Positions 36,974-45,581 of a DNA stretch of 64,000 bases are shown one piece after another. Position 1 is the stretch's first letter. Every line of letters begins with the position of its first letter. The notes under the pieces were generated by a model. It saw only the letters and a list, made by a program, of their open reading frames with translations. It made no database searches and was not told the origin of the DNA. The stretch covers positions 62,001 to 126,000 of the forward strand of contig NZ_JAFLJM010000003.1 in the NCBI RefSeq assembly GCF_017745675.1, written 5' to 3'. This DNA comes from Alkalihalobacillus sp. BA299 (GTDB lineage: Bacteria; Bacillota; Bacilli; Bacillales; Bacillaceae_F). Both the position numbers and the translations under genes were made by a program.

Positions 36974-38590
36974 CTACCAAGAGGCAACTTCACCATCAGT
37001 ACGTGGTTCAGTTGCTCCACTTAGGACTCCAGATTTGTTATCTCTCCAAATGATTTGCCCTCGACCAAAGCCGCCTTCATCTAAACTTCTTTTAATATTG
37101 TGACCTTTCCTAGCTAATGCCTTTGCAATATGGTCTGGGAAATGAGGTTCAACAAGAACAGTCTTATCTTCCGTCCATAACCAGCGAGGAGCATCTAAGC
37201 TAGCTTGAGGATTTAGATGAAAATCAATTGTATTCATAATTACTTGTACATGCCCCTGTGGTTGCATAAATCCGCCCATTACACCAAAAGGGCCAACTGC
37301 TTCCCCGTCTTTTGTAAGAAAACCAGGAATAATGGTGTGATATGTCTTCTTTCCTGGTTCAAGATAATTATCATGCGTAGGATCAAGGGAAAAGTTATTG
37401 CCACGATTTTGAAGCGAAATTCCTGTACCTGGTATAACAATCCCTGAACCAAATCCCATATAATTACTTTGAATAAATGAAACCATATTGCCTTCTCCAT
37501 CAGCTGTTGAAAGATAGACAGTTCCACCTTTTGGCGGTTCACCTGGTTCTGGCGTTAAAGCTTTATCACCGATAAGAGACCGACGAGTTGCCGCATATTG
37601 TTCAGATAATAACTCCTCTACAGATACTGACATTGAATCTGCCTGAGTAATATATTTTAAACCATCAATAAAAGCTAACTTTATTGCTTCAATTTGTTTA
37701 TGGTATGTTTCAACATCTTCTTTTGCGTTAAAATCAAACCCTTTTAAGATATTTAACGCTTGTAACGCTATTAGTCCTTGACCATTCGGAGGGATTTCCC
37801 AAACGTCATATCCACGGTAATTAACACTAATCGGCTTCACCCACTCTGGAGTAAAAGCAGCTAAATCACTTTTACGGATAAACCCACCGTGTTGTTTAGA
37901 AAAAGCATCAATTTTATCCGCTAGTTCACCTTTATAAAAGGCTTCCGCATTCGTTTCAGCTATTAGACGTAATGTATCTGCATGTCCTTTTGATGACCAC
38001 ATTTCTCCTGCTTTCGGAGCTTTCCCATTTGGAGTAAACGTGTCAAACCATGGAGTAAACTCTTCTCCTTTTAACTTTTTTGAAAACTGCTTATACGCTT
38101 TTTCCCAATACTTCGCTAGAGTTGGAGATAGTGGGTATCCATTTTCAGCATATTCAATTGCAGGTGCTAATACTTGTGTTAATGGTAGCTTCCCAAACTT
38201 TTTGGATAATTCTGCCCATGCCCCTGGAGCACCTGGTACTGTAACAGGAATTAACCCATATTTAGGCATTTCTTCTTTGTATCCGGCTTCGCTTACTGCT
38301 TCTAAAGTTAAATTTTGCGGGGCCTGACCGCTAGCATTTAATCCGTGAAGCTCTCCCTTTACCCATACTAACGCAAATGCATCTGAGCCAATACCATTGG
38401 ATGTTGGTTCTACTACTGTTAAGCATGCTGCAGTTGCAATTGCTGCATCAATCGCATTTCCACCCTCTTTAAGAATTTGTAAACCCGCTTGAGCAGCTAA
38501 TGGCTGAGAAGTCGCAACCATTCCTTTTTGCCCATATACAACGTTACGCTGAGATGTATATGGATAATAATGAGAATCCGTAATTAACAA
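36974..38590 (-). CDS. gamma-glutamyltransferase family protein (YwrD-like)
   Basis: A 538-residue Ntn-hydrolase of the GGT family, with the N-terminal signature GMVATSQPLAAQAGLQILKE and the large-to-small subunit junction PPKGGTVYLSTADGEGN. The predicted self-processing and nucleophile Thr357 starts the small subunit. NRGNNFSLDP and GGFMQPQGHVQ complete the active site. There is no signal peptide, so the protein should be cytoplasmic, unlike secreted GGT; this matches the YwrD group. It transfers or hydrolyses gamma-glutamyl bonds, or acts on acylated amines. Confidence 0.9.
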   Translation of the reverse strand: MLITDSHYYPYTSQRNVVYGQKGMVATSQPLAAQAGLQILKEGGNAIDAAIATAACLTVVEPTSNGIGSDAFALVWVKGELHGLNASGQAPQNLTLEAVSEAGYKEEMPKYGLIPVTVPGAPGAWAELSKKFGKLPLTQVLAPAIEYAENGYPLSPTLAKYWEKAYKQFSKKLKGEEFTPWFDTFTPNGKAPKAGEMWSSKGHADTLRLIAETNAEAFYKGELADKIDAFSKQHGGFIRKSDLAAFTPEWVKPISVNYRGYDVWEIPPNGQGLIALQALNILKGFDFNAKEDVETYHKQIEAIKLAFIDGLKYITQADSMSVSVEELLSEQYAATRRSLIGDKALTPEPGEPPKGGTVYLSTADGEGNMVSFIQSNYMGFGSGIVIPGTGISLQNRGNNFSLDPTHDNYLEPGKKTYHTIIPGFLTKDGEAVGPFGVMGGFMQPQGHVQVIMNTIDFHLNPQASLDAPRWLWTEDKTVLVEPHFPDHIAKALARKGHNIKRSLDEGGFGRGQIIWRDNKSGVLSGATEPRTDGEVASW

Positions 38591-38938
38591 AATAAGCGCC
38601 CCCTATTTTATGCAAGTAAATTCATCGCATTTATTTCTTTTTAATCAATAATAAGTATATTTACTTACTTTTTGTATATTTTTTATTATAGTTTATTATC
38701 TTTTGACAGTCTAGTTAGTTACTGAAATTTCAAAAATATTCTTTTAAAAGTAAGTAGTAATTAGTAATTAGTTTTCGTCTATAAGATAATAAATTAAATA
38801 ATTTATCAGTGCAATTCTACAGGGTAAATTTGGTGCAATTACAAGATCAGATCTGTTAGGTATAAATGATTTTAGTCACTCATTATCAATACCTTTCAAT
38901 ATTACAAAAATACACTATAAATCTACAATAAATTTCAT
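38591..38938. other. AT-rich divergent promoter region
   Basis: Gene-free space between the GGT-family gene and the chromate-transporter pair. A TATAAT-like box for the GGT-family gene lies at 38685-38690 (minus) with a weak -35. Nothing else was recognised. Confidence 0.5.
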
Positions 38939-38967
38939 TTGTAAATTTTATAAGTTTAATATACAAT
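38939..38967 (+). promoter_or_regulatory. candidate SigA promoter of the chromate transporter pair
   Basis: TTGTAA and TACAAT with a 17-bp spacer, 55 bp upstream of the first ATG. Confidence 0.6.
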
Positions 38968-39022
38968 CATAAGTAATTTATTTTTATTAAAAACTGTACA
39001 TTTTGTAAAGAGGTGAACACCT

Positions 39023-39607
39023 ATGTGGAAAACTCAAGTCGATATCTTTGTTGCCTTTTTCCGTTCTGGAATGCTTGGATTTGGAGGTGGTCCATCAACA
39101 ATACCACTCGTACATAAAGAAGTAGTGGGACAGTACAAATGGATGACTGACGAGGAATTTGCTAATGTACTTGCGCTAGGCAATACATTACCTGGCCCTA
39201 TTGCTACTAAGATGGCGGGTTATATTGGTTATCAGGTTGGTGGTAAGATCGGATTACTGAATGCCATTTGTGCAACAGTATTACCTACAGTGTTCTTTTT
39301 GATCGGATTAATCGGTGTATTATCAACATATCGTGATTCAAGGATAGTAGTGGGAATTACTCAAGCTATTACACCTGTAGTGGGCGTCATGATGATCGTA
39401 TTAACCTATCAATTTTTAAAACAATCAAAAAAGGGAATTGGCTGGACACAAACAATCATTCTAGCCGTCATTAGTTTAATAGCTTATCAGTTATTAGCTA
39501 TCCATCCAGCATTCGTTATTGGCATTCTGCTCGTCTATGGTTTAGCTAAAAAAGAGTCAAAACCAAAGGATCAAAACCAAACCGAGAAACAAAATATATC
39601 AGGTTAG
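39023..39607 (+). CDS. short-chain chromate transporter, first half (YwrB/Chr3N-like)
   Basis: A 194-residue single-domain CHR protein with about six helices and the CHR signatures FRSGMLGFGGGPSTIPLVHKE and ALGNTLPGPIATKMAGYIGY. In bacilli two such halves act together as one exporter of chromate and possibly sulfate-like anions. AGAGGTG precedes the ATG. The partner gene follows after 12 bp. Confidence 0.93.
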   Translation: MWKTQVDIFVAFFRSGMLGFGGGPSTIPLVHKEVVGQYKWMTDEEFANVLALGNTLPGPIATKMAGYIGYQVGGKIGLLNAICATVLPTVFFLIGLIGVLSTYRDSRIVVGITQAITPVVGVMMIVLTYQFLKQSKKGIGWTQTIILAVISLIAYQLLAIHPAFVIGILLVYGLAKKESKPKDQNQTEKQNISG

Positions 39608-39619
39608 GAGGTTCAAGAC

Positions 39620-40150
39620 GTGCTTTATATTGAAATATTTATCGCGTTTTTTATACCAGGGATTGTTGGATATGGAGGTGGGCCCGCATCTATACCTCTT
39701 ATTCAAGCAGAAGTAGTAGACCGTTATGAATGGGTATCTGTAGAGGAGTTTGGAGAACTATTAGCAATGGCAAATGCATTACCTGGCCCTATTGCTACTA
39801 AAATGGCAGGGTATATTGGTTATGAAGTGGGCGGTGTTTTTGGATCATTTATAGCTCTCTTTGCCACAGTAGCCCCATCCTTAATTGCAATGTTGTTCTT
39901 ACTAGGTCTACTTTATAAGTTTAAAGATTCTCCAAAAGTCAAACGAATGACAGCCCTTATTAAACCGACTATTGCTATACTACTAGGAGTACTTGCGATA
40001 CAATTTTTTTCAACCTCTTGGTATAGTGCAGGAATCATCCAAACATTAATTTTAGGTGTCGCTAGTTTGATATTATTAGAAAAATTAAAAGTTCACCCAT
40101 CTCTTGTAATTGTTGGTGCTCTAGTATATGGTGCTGTATTTCTTGGGTAA
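39620..40150 (+). CDS. short-chain chromate transporter, second half (YwrA/Chr3C-like)
   Basis: A 176-residue CHR protein, start GTG with AGGAGG before it. It has the signatures FFIPGIVGYGGGPASIPLIQ and AMANALPGPIATKMAGYIGY. The parallel sequence shows that the pair arose by duplication. It is expected to insert in opposite orientation to its partner, as described for Bacillus subtilis Chr3N/Chr3C. Confidence 0.93.
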   Translation: MLYIEIFIAFFIPGIVGYGGGPASIPLIQAEVVDRYEWVSVEEFGELLAMANALPGPIATKMAGYIGYEVGGVFGSFIALFATVAPSLIAMLFLLGLLYKFKDSPKVKRMTALIKPTIAILLGVLAIQFFSTSWYSAGIIQTLILGVASLILLEKLKVHPSLVIVGALVYGAVFLG

Positions 40151-40173
40151 CCTTGATCAAATCTTTTCTGACA

Positions 40174-40215
40174 GTAATAAGGTTACAAATCACCATTGAT
40201 TTGTAACCTTATTAC
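40174..40215. terminator. perfect 19-bp hairpin terminator
   Basis: GTAATAAGGTTACAAATCA and its complement enclose a CCAT loop after the chromate transporter pair. T-rich flank on + (GTCTTTT). Confidence 0.8.
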
Positions 40216-40364
40216 GTCTTTTAATTAATCCCCATTCTCCGAAAAATGTAAATGAATAAATTTCCCAACCAATATAAAATTGTCATATATTTTAAATTGT
40301 GACACTTGTTCGTTCAAGGTATCATCTCACCCGTTTATATTTTCTCTGCAATCATTTATAAAAA

Positions 40365-41126
40365 TTAATTGCCAAATAAATGTTTAGCATTTTCAGTCGT
40401 TTCCACAAAGATTTTACTTTTGACTTCATGCTTTATTTCAGCTAGCATTTGAATAATATGTACAAGTAAAAGTGGTGTTGTTTCAATGTGTTCAAATGGA
40501 CCATTATACGGCCACGGACCATCAGTTTCTATTAATAATTGAGATAGAGGTACGAATTGAGCGAGGATCTGATCACGTTCTCGATAACATATTTCAGGTG
40601 TAAATGAAATATAATGTCCAGCTGTCACAATCTCCTCGACGACTGGCCTTTTAGCTTTTAGCCAATGAAAGTGGGCTTTCAATTCTGGCGTTTGTTTTAA
40701 AATAGTCAGTGCTTGCTCAGCTTGCGAATGAACAGCATGGAGAACTAATGGTAAGCTTTCGAGCTTTGCAATTTCACACCACCACTGCAATTGTTCCATA
40801 TGTTGACGTTGCTCATTTTCTGTTAATGTATGTAGCGTATAATAAGGCAGTCCCACTTCACCAATTAAGGAAATGTGCTTTTTCTCCGTTTGGATAAGCT
40901 CAGATAATTCGTGCATTTCTTTTTCTATCATCGGCTTTTGCTCGGGGTGATAACCAACTCCAGCATAAATAAATTGTGGGTACTTCTGTTTTAATTCCAA
41001 TGTTTCATAGGAAGACTTCAAGTCATTAGACACAGCAACAACTCGTTCAACTCCCTCCTCCTGCCAATGATTTATCCTTTTTTCAATATCATCATACTGA
41101 TAAAGGTGAATATGCGAATCTATCAT
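40365..41126 (-). CDS. TatD family metal-dependent hydrolase
   Basis: A 253-residue TIM-barrel protein with metal ligands in MIDSHIHLY (N-terminus), LIGEVGLPYYT, LVLHAVHS and LLIETDGPWPYNGP. The fold is that of TatD DNases and related hydrolases. It is more divergent than the housekeeping YabD/TatD, so the natural substrate is open. It is a single gene. Confidence 0.88.
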   Translation of the reverse strand: MIDSHIHLYQYDDIEKRINHWQEEGVERVVAVSNDLKSSYETLELKQKYPQFIYAGVGYHPEQKPMIEKEMHELSELIQTEKKHISLIGEVGLPYYTLHTLTENEQRQHMEQLQWWCEIAKLESLPLVLHAVHSQAEQALTILKQTPELKAHFHWLKAKRPVVEEIVTAGHYISFTPEICYRERDQILAQFVPLSQLLIETDGPWPYNGPFEHIETTPLLLVHIIQMLAEIKHEVKSKIFVETTENAKHLFGN

Positions 41127-41258
41127 CGTTTTCCTCCCATAAAGTTTAGTTGCATTATAAACAAACCATTTCTCAACACCTTTAGATGTGAAATCCTCTA
41201 TGAGTTAGGAGGGAGTTTTGTTTTTCATCCTCACAAACATAACCATAAACACCTATTA

Positions 41259-41999
41259 CTACATCATAATTCCTCCATCTACATGAAGGACAGTTCCATT
41301 TACATAGTCTGATTCGTCAGATGCTAAAAATAAATAAGCATTCGCAATGTCCGTTGGCTTACCCAACCGGTTAACTGGGATCGTCATTTTAAGTTTTTCG
41401 ATTACTTTGTCAGGTACTTTGGCTACCATTCCTGTTTCAATAAAGCCCGGTGCAACCGCATTAACGTTAATTCCTTTACCACCTAATTCTTTGGCCCATG
41501 ATTTTGTCATACCGACTACTCCTGCTTTTGTTGCCGCATAATTGGTTTGTCCAACATTACCGTACACCCCTGAAACACTTGAAGTCGTAATGACCTTTCC
41601 TTTTCCTTGTTCGACCATTTTAGGAATTACTGCTTGTGTACAATAGAATACGCCTGTTAAATTGACATCGATCACTTTTTGCCAATCCTCAGGACTAAGC
41701 TTGTGTAACATCGCATCAGCTGTAATGCCTGCATTATTTACTAAGATATCAATCGTACCAAATGCAGTCACTGCTTTTTCTACCATCGCAGTCACACTCG
41801 CTTGCTCTGCCACATTTACTTTAACAGCAATCGCGCTACCACCATTTTCTTTAATCTCAGCTACTACTGCTTCAGCCGCATCTTCATCAAAGTCAGCAAC
41901 GACGACGTTTGCTCCTTCTCTGCTGAATGTTAGTGATGCCTCTCTTCCAATTCCATTTCCGCCACCAGTAATAATAGCTGACTTATCTTTTAATCTCAT
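41259..41999 (-). CDS. SDR family oxidoreductase, FabG-like 3-oxoacyl reductase
   Basis: A 246-residue short-chain dehydrogenase with the cofactor loop GGGNGIGREA, the NNAG motif and the catalytic Ser-Tyr-Lys set (TTSSVSGVYGNVGQTNYAATKAG). It is close to FabG (beta-ketoacyl-ACP reductase), but it stands alone, away from fatty-acid synthesis genes, so it may act on 3-oxoacyl-CoA or hydroxybutyryl substrates. Confidence 0.9.
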   Translation of the reverse strand: MRLKDKSAIITGGGNGIGREASLTFSREGANVVVADFDEDAAEAVVAEIKENGGSAIAVKVNVAEQASVTAMVEKAVTAFGTIDILVNNAGITADAMLHKLSPEDWQKVIDVNLTGVFYCTQAVIPKMVEQGKGKVITTSSVSGVYGNVGQTNYAATKAGVVGMTKSWAKELGGKGINVNAVAPGFIETGMVAKVPDKVIEKLKMTIPVNRLGKPTDIANAYLFLASDESDYVNGTVLHVDGGIMM

Positions 42000-42323
42000 A
42001 GTTTTCCTCCTAATTCTTCTAGGTATTCCTCTTGATCATCTTTTTTTGAATATTCTTTATTTTACCATAAAATATAGCAAAGGTAAGGGGAAAAAATCCA
42101 AGTATTATAAACTCGGTTAGCAGTGAAAATGTATAAGACTCTTAATTGTCGAGGACCTATGTTCCGCTATTCCGCACAAAAATATATTCATATAACAAGG
42201 AGATCATTTAAAGAAAAAATAGGAACCACCAAATACCTAGTTTTTGGTGGTTCCTCGTTTTTAAAATGAATTATGGAAATAATCGCCAATCTTAAAATCA
42301 AAGGCAGTTCTGAAGTGCCTAGT
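42000..42323. other. intergenic region between the SDR gene and the hut-associated unit
   Basis: About 320 bp holding the terminator at 42214-42262 and the promoter region of the SDR gene. No gene or RNA was recognised. Confidence 0.5.
42214..42262. terminator. terminator at the distal end of the hut locus
   Basis: AGGAACCACCAAA pairs with TTTGGTGGTTCCT; A-run before and T-run after, so it works in both directions. Confidence 0.9.
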
Positions 42324-43862
42324 TTAGAGTAATTTTCCAACTTTTTCTTCCACTATTGAAATAATCTCAGCAGAATGGATAAAATCCTTTAACTCTTCTA
42401 AATATGGGTAAAGATACTTGTCTTCAGCTATTCTTGGTATAGACTGGGCAATGCGTTCCAACACAGCCCTTGAAGCGGAGCCAGGTGTCAGATTACTTTC
42501 TACAAATTGATGGGCATTATAGATAGACAAAAGCTCAATCGCTAATATATATTCAAGCTTTTTCGCTACTTCACGTGCCTTTTTAGCTGAATTGTATCCC
42601 ATTGCTACATAATCCTCTTGATCCGCACATGTCGGAATACTATCTACCGTTGCCGGATGTGATAATATTTTCATATCATTTAAAAGGCCTGCTTGTGAAT
42701 ACTGAGGAATCATTAACCCTGAATTTATCCCGGCATTCTGAACAAGGAAAGATGGATAACCGGATAGGTTCTGATTGATAAGTCGATAGTTTCTTCGTTC
42801 AGACATTTTAGCTATTGTAGTAACTGCGATACATGCTGAGTCTAACTCGATACCAACGTATGAAGAATCACAATTACTTCCTGAAATCGCACCGCCATCT
42901 TCTTCATCTGACCATAAAATCGGGTTGTCACAACATGCATTTAGCTCTACTTCAAAAGTATTCAGCGCATCAAACAGCGTTTTTTTAGCAGCTCCATGAA
43001 GCTGAGGAATGGCCCGTAAAGATAAGGCATCTTGTAAGCGGTGATCGTTAGACTGTTTAGCAATCACCGAGTCCTCTAAAATTCTTCTTACATTTGCAGC
43101 AGTGTTTCTTTGTTGTTCATGTGGACGAACACTCATCAATCGGTCGTCAAATGCACGTGTTGTTCCTCTTAATACTTCTAAGGCCATCGTACCAATGATA
43201 TCTGCAGCCTTAGCTGCATTTAGCATATCGTATAATGCAATTGCACCGATTGCTGTTGGACTAGTTGTTCCGTTTATTAAAGCTAACCCCTCTTTTGCAG
43301 AGAGTTCGATCGGCTCCAATCCTACTTTATGGAGAGCTTCCTCCGAAGGCAATAACTCCCCATTAACATAGGCCTTTCCTTTACCAAGCATAGCCAAGGC
43401 AATATGAGCTTCAATACTTAAATACCCAACAGACCCTTCACGAGGGGCAAAGGGGATTAAACCACGATTTAGAAATTGGCGATACATTTCCAAAGTCTCA
43501 AGCCGTACTCCAGAATACCCTTGTCCTAAATTTTGCAAAACCATTAGCATAATTGCCCTTACACATTCTTCTTCTAATGGATCTCCAACGGATGTAGCAT
43601 GAGACAAAAGAATATTCTTTTGCAATAGTGATGTCTGTTCTGACGAAATTATTTGTGTAGATAGAGCTCCAAAACCGGTATTTACCCCGTACATTATCCT
43701 TTCTTCATCGATCCACTTGTTTACGAGTTGATGGGACCTTTCTACTCTTTGGCGGTAAGCATCTGAAAAATCTACATGAGCACCATTACGCGCTATAGAG
43801 ACAAACATATCTAATGTTATTGCATTACCTAGGGCTACCTTTTTCATCCCTTGATCCGCCAT
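42324..43862 (-). CDS. histidine/aromatic ammonia-lyase homologue lacking the MIO triad
   Basis: A 512-residue member of the HAL/PAL fold, clearly homologous to hutH further right. It keeps the Tyr loop (MYGVNTGFG, 57-65), LLSHATSVGDP, LINGTTSP, LQDALSLRAIPQ and the late EDYVAMG. In true HAL the motif [14 protein letters not shown] supplies Ala-Ser-Gly for the MIO cofactor. Here GSVG (143-146) is followed by YLSIEAHIALAM: the triad is absent and the loop is three residues shorter. The Tyr of DAYSLR is Leu. It is thus unlikely to be a normal ammonia-lyase. It is the last gene of the hut locus, 26 bp after a BCCT transporter, and may be a regulator, isomerase or altered lyase for the transported compound. 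Confidence 0.85.
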   Translation of the reverse strand: MADQGMKKVALGNAITLDMFVSIARNGAHVDFSDAYRQRVERSHQLVNKWIDEERIMYGVNTGFGALSTQIISSEQTSLLQKNILLSHATSVGDPLEEECVRAIMLMVLQNLGQGYSGVRLETLEMYRQFLNRGLIPFAPREGSVGYLSIEAHIALAMLGKGKAYVNGELLPSEEALHKVGLEPIELSAKEGLALINGTTSPTAIGAIALYDMLNAAKAADIIGTMALEVLRGTTRAFDDRLMSVRPHEQQRNTAANVRRILEDSVIAKQSNDHRLQDALSLRAIPQLHGAAKKTLFDALNTFEVELNACCDNPILWSDEEDGGAISGSNCDSSYVGIELDSACIAVTTIAKMSERRNYRLINQNLSGYPSFLVQNAGINSGLMIPQYSQAGLLNDMKILSHPATVDSIPTCADQEDYVAMGYNSAKKAREVAKKLEYILAIELLSIYNAHQFVESNLTPGSASRAVLERIAQSIPRIAEDKYLYPYLEELKDFIHSAEIISIVEEKVGKLL

Positions 43863-43888
43863 GTTAATACCTCTTTTCTTTGGTAAAG

Positions 43889-45472
43889 TTATTTTTCAAT
43901 TTTATCGATAAAGAACATTTTAACTGCTGAAAATACTTGTAGTACAAAGACGAATAGAACCGCAGAACCACCTAAAGCAGCAAGATATTTTACACCATCA
44001 ACGCCTTGTACCCCGCCTGCGAATGTAACCATCACGTAGGCTATGGTCGCAATTGAAATCGCCCAAATAAGCATTTTCCATTTAGCTGGTTCTTCATCAT
44101 AACGAATATTAACAGTACATAACGTCGCAATTGCACGAATCATTGAGTCAGCAGCTGTAGCAAAAGAAAGGATTAGAGCAATCATCACCACAGGAATAAT
44201 TATTGCCGCCAACGGTAAATTAGCTAAGAAAGCCCATAATCCTGCAACAGCTCCACTTTCTTGAATGGTTGACACTAAATCAACCGTACCGTTTTGCTGC
44301 CAATGTAAAGCTGTCCCACCAAACACGCCGAACCAAACAATACTGAATACAGCTGGTAATATCCAGTTGATTAACATAAACTGTCGAATGGTTCGACCAT
44401 ATGAAATAACTGCAAGAAAAATCCCCATTAAAGGTGCATAGGCAATCCAGATCGCCCAGTCATATAATGTCCACCACATAACAAGGGCTTCTCCACCAAT
44501 TAGACCCGGATCAAGGCCCCACCCCCAGAAGTTCTGTAGCCAATGTGCAAATCCTGCCGTTGTCGATTGTAAAATATATAAGGTAGGACCGATAATAATC
44601 ATTGCAATTAGAAGAATGTAAAAAACCTTTGCATTAATATCTGACATTCGACGAATCCCTTTATCCAAACCTTTTAAAGCTGACAGGGTAAACAATCCAG
44701 TAATTACAAGTACTAAGACGAACCAGACAATCGGTCCTTGCTGAATACCATAAACTGTCTGTATACCAGACCCTACTAATGCCAAACCTGCTCCAAGTGA
44801 AGAAGCTAAGCCGAGCGCGATAGCTAACACAGCTAATGTATCGATGATCCCAGGCCAAATTCCCTTTGTAATTTTGTTTCCAAACAGAGGGGTTAATGTT
44901 CCTGTAACAGACAATGGTTGTTTGCGATTAAAATACATATATGCGACTACTAAACCACTCAACGAATACATCGCGTAAGGAATGAATGTCCAATTGTATA
45001 AAGAGCGTCCCATTGCATAAATGGCAGCCATAGACGTGCCGGGTTCGACACCTGTATTTGCCATTTCCCCATAAATATTACCAAAGTAAATGATCGGTTC
45101 ATTCACACCATAAGTAATAACTCCCGTGGCTATTCCACCAGTCAAAGCCATCGCAAACCACGCGGGAAACGGATATTTTGGTTTTGCATCAGAACCACCC
45201 AAACGAATATTACCTAATTTTGAAAATGTCACTACACTCACAACAATTAGCGCAACAATGGATATAATTTGATAAAGCCAGCCAAGCCCCCGTAATGATC
45301 CTATAAATCCATTCATTGAAATATCAGCCAATAGTTGATTGTTCACAATTCCTAGAATGGCTCCCCCTCCAACCACAAGAAACGCCGGTATAAAAACAGA
45401 TTGACGCGTTTTTTGTTTTTTGTTCCCAATTATTTCAGTCGTATTTTCCTTTTCAGTTGCTAAAGACATCAT
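43889..45472 (-). CDS. BCCT family transporter in the hut locus
   Basis: A 527-residue, 12-helix BCCT protein with the Trp-rich segment WWTLYDWAIWIAYAPLMGIFLAVISYGRTIRQ. The usual GMGIG stretch reads ALTGGIATGVITYGVNEP, so sodium coupling and ligand may differ from betaine carriers. It lies between the YjiH gene and the MIO-less HAL gene; a betaine of histidine or another imidazole compound would be a reasonable guess (inference). The start (ATGATG) follows GGGGGA. Confidence 0.9.
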   Translation of the reverse strand: MMSLATEKENTTEIIGNKKQKTRQSVFIPAFLVVGGGAILGIVNNQLLADISMNGFIGSLRGLGWLYQIISIVALIVVSVVTFSKLGNIRLGGSDAKPKYPFPAWFAMALTGGIATGVITYGVNEPIIYFGNIYGEMANTGVEPGTSMAAIYAMGRSLYNWTFIPYAMYSLSGLVVAYMYFNRKQPLSVTGTLTPLFGNKITKGIWPGIIDTLAVLAIALGLASSLGAGLALVGSGIQTVYGIQQGPIVWFVLVLVITGLFTLSALKGLDKGIRRMSDINAKVFYILLIAMIIIGPTLYILQSTTAGFAHWLQNFWGWGLDPGLIGGEALVMWWTLYDWAIWIAYAPLMGIFLAVISYGRTIRQFMLINWILPAVFSIVWFGVFGGTALHWQQNGTVDLVSTIQESGAVAGLWAFLANLPLAAIIIPVVMIALILSFATAADSMIRAIATLCTVNIRYDEEPAKWKMLIWAISIATIAYVMVTFAGGVQGVDGVKYLAALGGSAVLFVFVLQVFSAVKMFFIDKIEK

Positions 45473-45581
45473 GTATTCCCCCTTCTACTATTATTAGAAA
45501 CCATATGGAAGATCAACAATCCCTACTTTTAAACTCATCCAAAATTAGGGTTTTATAAACTACTCTTTCAATCTATCTCAA

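Noticed and set aside
42324..43862. Sequencing error as the cause of the missing Ala-Ser-Gly
   Set aside because: The frame is intact on both sides, the net loss is exactly three codons and nearby residues also differ (YLSIEA for DLAPLS), so a single error cannot explain it.
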